Assembly (NCBI GenBank): GCA_030594585.1
Contig: JAUVEX010000035.1
Coordinates: forward strand, 1 to 9,176
Reading direction: 5' to 3'
DNA from: an archaeon
GTDB lineage: Archaea; EX4484-52; B79-G9
DNA: 9,176 bases
Below are positions 7,259 to 9,176 of this stretch, in pieces. The notes under the pieces were generated by a model. That model was not told where the DNA came from. It made no database searches and saw only the letters and a program-made list of their open reading frames with translations. How positions within the stretch are numbered: position 1 is the first letter of the stretch; every line of letters starts with the position of its first letter. The position numbers and the translations under genes are program-made.

Positions 7259-7272
7259 AAAAAAGAAAAAAA
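7259..7272 (-). terminator. Oligo-T terminator of the tRNA gene
   Basis: Directly after the tRNA 3' end the minus strand reads TTTTTTTCTTTTTT. Archaeal RNA polymerase terminates at such U-runs without needing a hairpin. The tract also separates the tRNA from the downstream minus-strand gene. Confidence 0.6.
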
Positions 7273-7273
7273 G

Positions 7274-7397
7274 TGGTCCCGGCGAGAGTCGGACTCGCGA
7301 CCTCTGGCTATCTCAGACCTTTTTTAGGTTGGAGCAACACAAGCAATACCTGCGCGTCATATAAGACCAGCGCTCTAACCAGCTGAGCCACGGGACC
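7274..7397 (-). tRNA. tRNA-Ile (anticodon UAU), intron-containing
   Basis: The minus strand folds into a full tRNA. The acceptor GGTCCCG (7397-7391) pairs with CGGGACC (7281-7275), with discriminator A73 and no encoded CCA. The D-stem is GCTC/GAGC with GG in the loop. The anticodon stem is CTGGT/GCCAG with a final T-G pair, the variable loop is AGGTC and the T-stem is GCGAG/CTCGC. Removing a 50-nt intron between positions 37 and 38 leaves the loop CTTATAA with anticodon TAT (7363-7361), which reads the isoleucine codon AUA. The mature length is 74 nt. Positions T8, A14, G15, G18, G19, A21, T33, C48, G53, T54, C56, A58 and C61 are canonical, but position 55 (7292) is C instead of T. A weak A/T box near 7417-7425 may be its promoter. 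AUA codons are common in the window's genes. Confidence 0.93.
7310..7359 (-). other. tRNA intron with bulge-helix-bulge splice motif
   Basis: The intron sits at the canonical 37/38 site. The 4-bp central helix pairs CTTA (7365-7362) with TGAG (7315-7312). It is flanked by the 3-nt bulges TAT (7361-7359) and ATA (7311-7309), each cut after its second base. An inner helix GAC/GTC (7358-7356 with 7318-7316) closes it. This is the substrate form for the archaeal tRNA splicing endonuclease. Inside, AGGT/ACCT can pair. No ORF fits in it. Confidence 0.88.
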
Positions 7398-7476
7398 AGT
7401 TTAAACAAATTTATCGAATAAAACAGTCATATTAGTTATTAAATTTTGTCAAAATATGTTTTAAAGTTTTGCAGAC

Positions 7477-7486
7477 AAATATATTA
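7477..7486 (+). promoter_or_regulatory. TATA box for the HTH regulator operon
   Basis: AAATATATTA is preceded by purine-rich CAGAC, which could serve as a BRE. Transcription would start near 7508, giving a leader of roughly 13-19 nt that carries AGGT (7511-7514) and GGTG (7518-7521) as possible Shine-Dalgarno elements. Confidence 0.5.
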
Positions 7487-7526
7487 CATCTAATCCATTC
7501 AGTTTTAAAAAGGTAGTGGTGTGCTC

Positions 7527-8438
7527 ATGCATGCGCAAAGAGCAATAATCAATGAAGTTGAAAAAGCCCTTAAAAGAAATGGGTATGAAATGATGCAGTT
7601 TGAGCGCTCTTGCTTTGATATCTGCGCTAAAAACAAGACGCGCACAATACTTCTTAAAGTTCTTGCAAATATTGACAGTTTTTCAGTACAGCAAGCGCAG
7701 GATTTGGCAAAGATGGCAAATGCAATAGATGCAAGCGCATGTATTATAGGAATTCATGGAAGGAATTTTTTACTTAAAGATAATTTTGTGTATGAACGAT
7801 TCAATATACCTGTTTTAAGCCCGAAAACATTTGAAAAGAGCCTTGAGGATTTCATGCCTATTGTTTTCTCAAAGAAAGGAAAACCAGTAGTCAAGATAAA
7901 AAATGATAAGCTGCATACGCTAAGACAAGACCATAACTTAAGCTATCGCGATTTAGGGGAAAAGGTAAATGCTTCTAAAAAAACAATGTATGTAATTGAA
8001 AAAACCGGTATTGCAAGCGAAGATATCGCTTCGCGAATTGAAAAGTTCTTTGATGAGGCATTAACAGATGTATTTGACCTTTTTTCATGGGATATTCCTG
8101 CCGAAAGGTCAGAAAGCCTTGAAGGTGCTGAAAAACAGTTTGTCTTAAGCACAGAAAATATAGGCCTTGAAAGCTTTATATTGAGAAATGCGCCGGTAAA
8201 CACAATAACCATAGCAAAAAACAAGACTATTCTTGGCGATTGGGATGATAATCTTTCAAAGCAGCGCGCACAAACTATGAAAAATCTTGCAGAATTCTGC
8301 TCTACATATAATGTGGTATTAACTGAGCGGGATGAAAATAAAGACACATTTGAAGAGATTCCTATTGTATCCCTTGTTGATCTTGAGACCATAAAAACTG
8401 GACGGCAATTCATAAAATTAATTGTGCGGCGGAGCTGA
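7527..8438 (+). CDS. Archaeal Cro/C1-type HTH transcriptional regulator (COG1395 family)
   Basis: This protein of about 303 aa matches the layout of the archaeal putative HTH-type regulators of COG1395. An N-terminal alpha/beta domain (about 1-115) has a nuclease-fold look: a helix MHAQRAIINEVEKALKRNGY, then strands around CFDICAKN and RTILLKVL. A Cro/C1-type HTH follows at about 126-178, with SYRDLGEKVN as the second helix and SKKTMYVIEK as the recognition helix. A second alpha/beta domain ends the protein. Family members are predicted DNA-binding regulators; targets are unknown. Start choice: ATG at 7527 has GGTG 5 nt upstream, while an in-frame GTG at 7521 has AGGT 6 nt upstream and would add two residues. 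The ATG is preferred slightly. It is first in a two-gene operon and overlies a long spurious antisense frame. Confidence 0.85.
   Translation: MHAQRAIINEVEKALKRNGYEMMQFERSCFDICAKNKTRTILLKVLANIDSFSVQQAQDLAKMANAIDASACIIGIHGRNFLLKDNFVYERFNIPVLSPKTFEKSLEDFMPIVFSKKGKPVVKIKNDKLHTLRQDHNLSYRDLGEKVNASKKTMYVIEKTGIASEDIASRIEKFFDEALTDVFDLFSWDIPAERSESLEGAEKQFVLSTENIGLESFILRNAPVNTITIAKNKTILGDWDDNLSKQRAQTMKNLAEFCSTYNVVLTERDENKDTFEEIPIVSLVDLETIKTGRQFIKLIVRRS
8431..8434 (+). promoter_or_regulatory. Ribosome binding site of the metallohydrolase gene
   Basis: GGAG lies 8 nt before the ATG at 8443 and inside the last codons of the HTH regulator. It supports this start and translation from a shared mRNA. Confidence 0.6.
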
Positions 8439-8442
8439 AAAA

Positions 8443-9176
8443 ATGGCGCTTGTTTATGATCGATTCCTTGAAGTTGAAGACACAAAAGGTGCTGAAACAT
8501 CAAGCGTTAAAATAAGGTATATAGAAATTGTTGGGGATTCTCAAGGGCCTGCGCTTTTTGTTCTTGCAGGGCTGCATGGTGATGAGCTTACAGGCGTTGA
8601 AGTGATAAAACAGCTTAAAAGCTATTTCTCGAAAAACATAACAAGCGGGAAAGTAACACTTGTTCCTGTTGCAAATCCTATTGCTTTTGCAGCAAAACAA
8701 AGACAGACCATCCACGATAATAAAGATTTAAACAGGTGTTTTCCAGGAGATCCTGAAGGTACTATAACTGACAAAATCGCATATGAGATTACAGAAAAAA
8801 TCGTTAAAAAAAGCGATTACGGTATAGATTTGCATACAGGGCCGAACGGAAGGATTTTGCTTCCGCATACAAGAATGGTTTTAGATGAAACAAAAAAAGT
8901 AAAGGAATTGTCAAAACTTTTCGGGACTATGATATCATGGATTCGCGAGCCTGTGGAAGGTGCGCTCGCTATAGAGTCCAAGGCATTTAAGGTGCCGACA
9001 ATTGCAGTTGAAATCGGCGAGGGCAATAAGCTTGACAACTTTTTTGTTAAAAGCGGAATTTTCGGCGTAACCAATATCGCAAAATATTTGGGGATTTTAG
9101 ATGGGCGGGCATGCGTTCTTAAAGACCAGTACATTATGAACGAAAGGAATAATATAACCGCCAACAGTACAGGGAT
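8443..9176 (+). CDS. Succinylglutamate desuccinylase/aspartoacylase-family metallohydrolase (C-terminus outside window)
   Basis: An open frame of 244 codons runs off the right edge. It belongs to the AstE/AspA branch of the zinc carboxypeptidase (M14-like) fold, whose members cleave N-acyl or amide bonds of amino-acid derivatives. Visible motifs are AGLHGDE (42-48), giving zinc ligands H45 and E48; DLNRCFPG (95-102) with substrate-carboxylate-type Asn97/Arg98; IDLHTG (128-133), giving the third zinc ligand H131; and TIAVEIGEG (186-194), where Glu190 is the likely catalytic glutamate. The catalytic set therefore appears complete even though the C-terminal domain is cut off. No signal peptide is present, so it is cytoplasmic. 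It starts 4 nt after the regulator's stop, with its own GGAG, implying co-transcription. The substrate cannot be told; genuine arginine catabolism is only one option, as many archaeal homologues are uncharacterised. Confidence 0.85.
   Translation, partial: MALVYDRFLEVEDTKGAETSSVKIRYIEIVGDSQGPALFVLAGLHGDELTGVEVIKQLKSYFSKNITSGKVTLVPVANPIAFAAKQRQTIHDNKDLNRCFPGDPEGTITDKIAYEITEKIVKKSDYGIDLHTGPNGRILLPHTRMVLDETKKVKELSKLFGTMISWIREPVEGALAIESKAFKVPTIAVEIGEGNKLDNFFVKSGIFGVTNIAKYLGILDGRACVLKDQYIMNERNNITANSTG

Noticed and set aside
6316..7274. Integrated element using the tRNA as attachment site
   Set aside because: No copy of the tRNA 3' end is found near 6316-6330 or elsewhere in the window, and no integrase gene is visible.
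7259..7360. Split or permuted tRNA, or a second intron
   Set aside because: Both exons are adjacent in normal order, and a single intron at 37/38 with a complete bulge-helix-bulge explains every base.
7943..8503. A 186-codon antisense frame over the HTH regulator and the start of the hydrolase
   Set aside because: It lies opposite two well-supported genes with clear motifs, lacks a convincing start signal and has a composition typical of an antisense shadow.
8817..9164. A 115-codon antisense frame opposite the metallohydrolase
   Set aside because: The plus-strand frame carries the catalytic motifs; this frame is a shadow with no domain pattern.

Overview
The window looks archaeal. It holds a Hel308-type repair helicase, a tungsten-dependent glyceraldehyde-3-phosphate:ferredoxin oxidoreductase (GAPOR), a COG1395-type archaeal regulator, and a tRNA gene with a 50-nt intron bounded by a bulge-helix-bulge motif. 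TATA-like boxes lie about 25 nt before several start codons. The A+T-rich DNA, the 'MKIxINIEKKH' start of one secreted protein and the Thr/Pro linker of another would fit a DPANN or Altiarchaeota-like lineage. That placement is an impression, not a demonstration.

Layout: 1-751 (-) is the N-terminal part of a membrane/surface protein that runs off the left edge. 752-1112 is a 361-nt divergent control region with a 17-bp direct repeat and a set of inverted TGCGGA elements. 1113-3056 (+) is GAPOR. 3063-4019 (-) is a secreted, cysteine-containing orphan protein. 4123-6315 (+) is Hel308. 6321-7196 (-) is an orphan cytoplasmic protein. 7274-7397 (-) is an intron-containing tRNA-Ile(UAU). 7527-8438 (+) is the HTH regulator, followed after 4 nt by 8443-9176 (+), an AstE/aspartoacylase-like metallohydrolase cut by the right edge.

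The recognisable genes are all on the plus strand. The three orphan proteins are all on the minus strand and each appears to have its own promoter. Two of them end only 5-6 nt from the stop codon of a plus-strand gene. GAPOR, Hel308 and the 291-aa orphan have TATA-like boxes placed for leaderless transcripts and lack Shine-Dalgarno sequences. The second gene of the one visible operon has a GGAG ribosome binding site.

The most informative element is the tRNA. Its spliced anticodon loop reads UAU, so it should decode AUA directly instead of through the agmatidine-modified CAU tRNA used by most archaea. It also encodes C at the almost invariant T-loop position 55. I found no CRISPR array, transposon, rRNA, or clear new multi-gene system.
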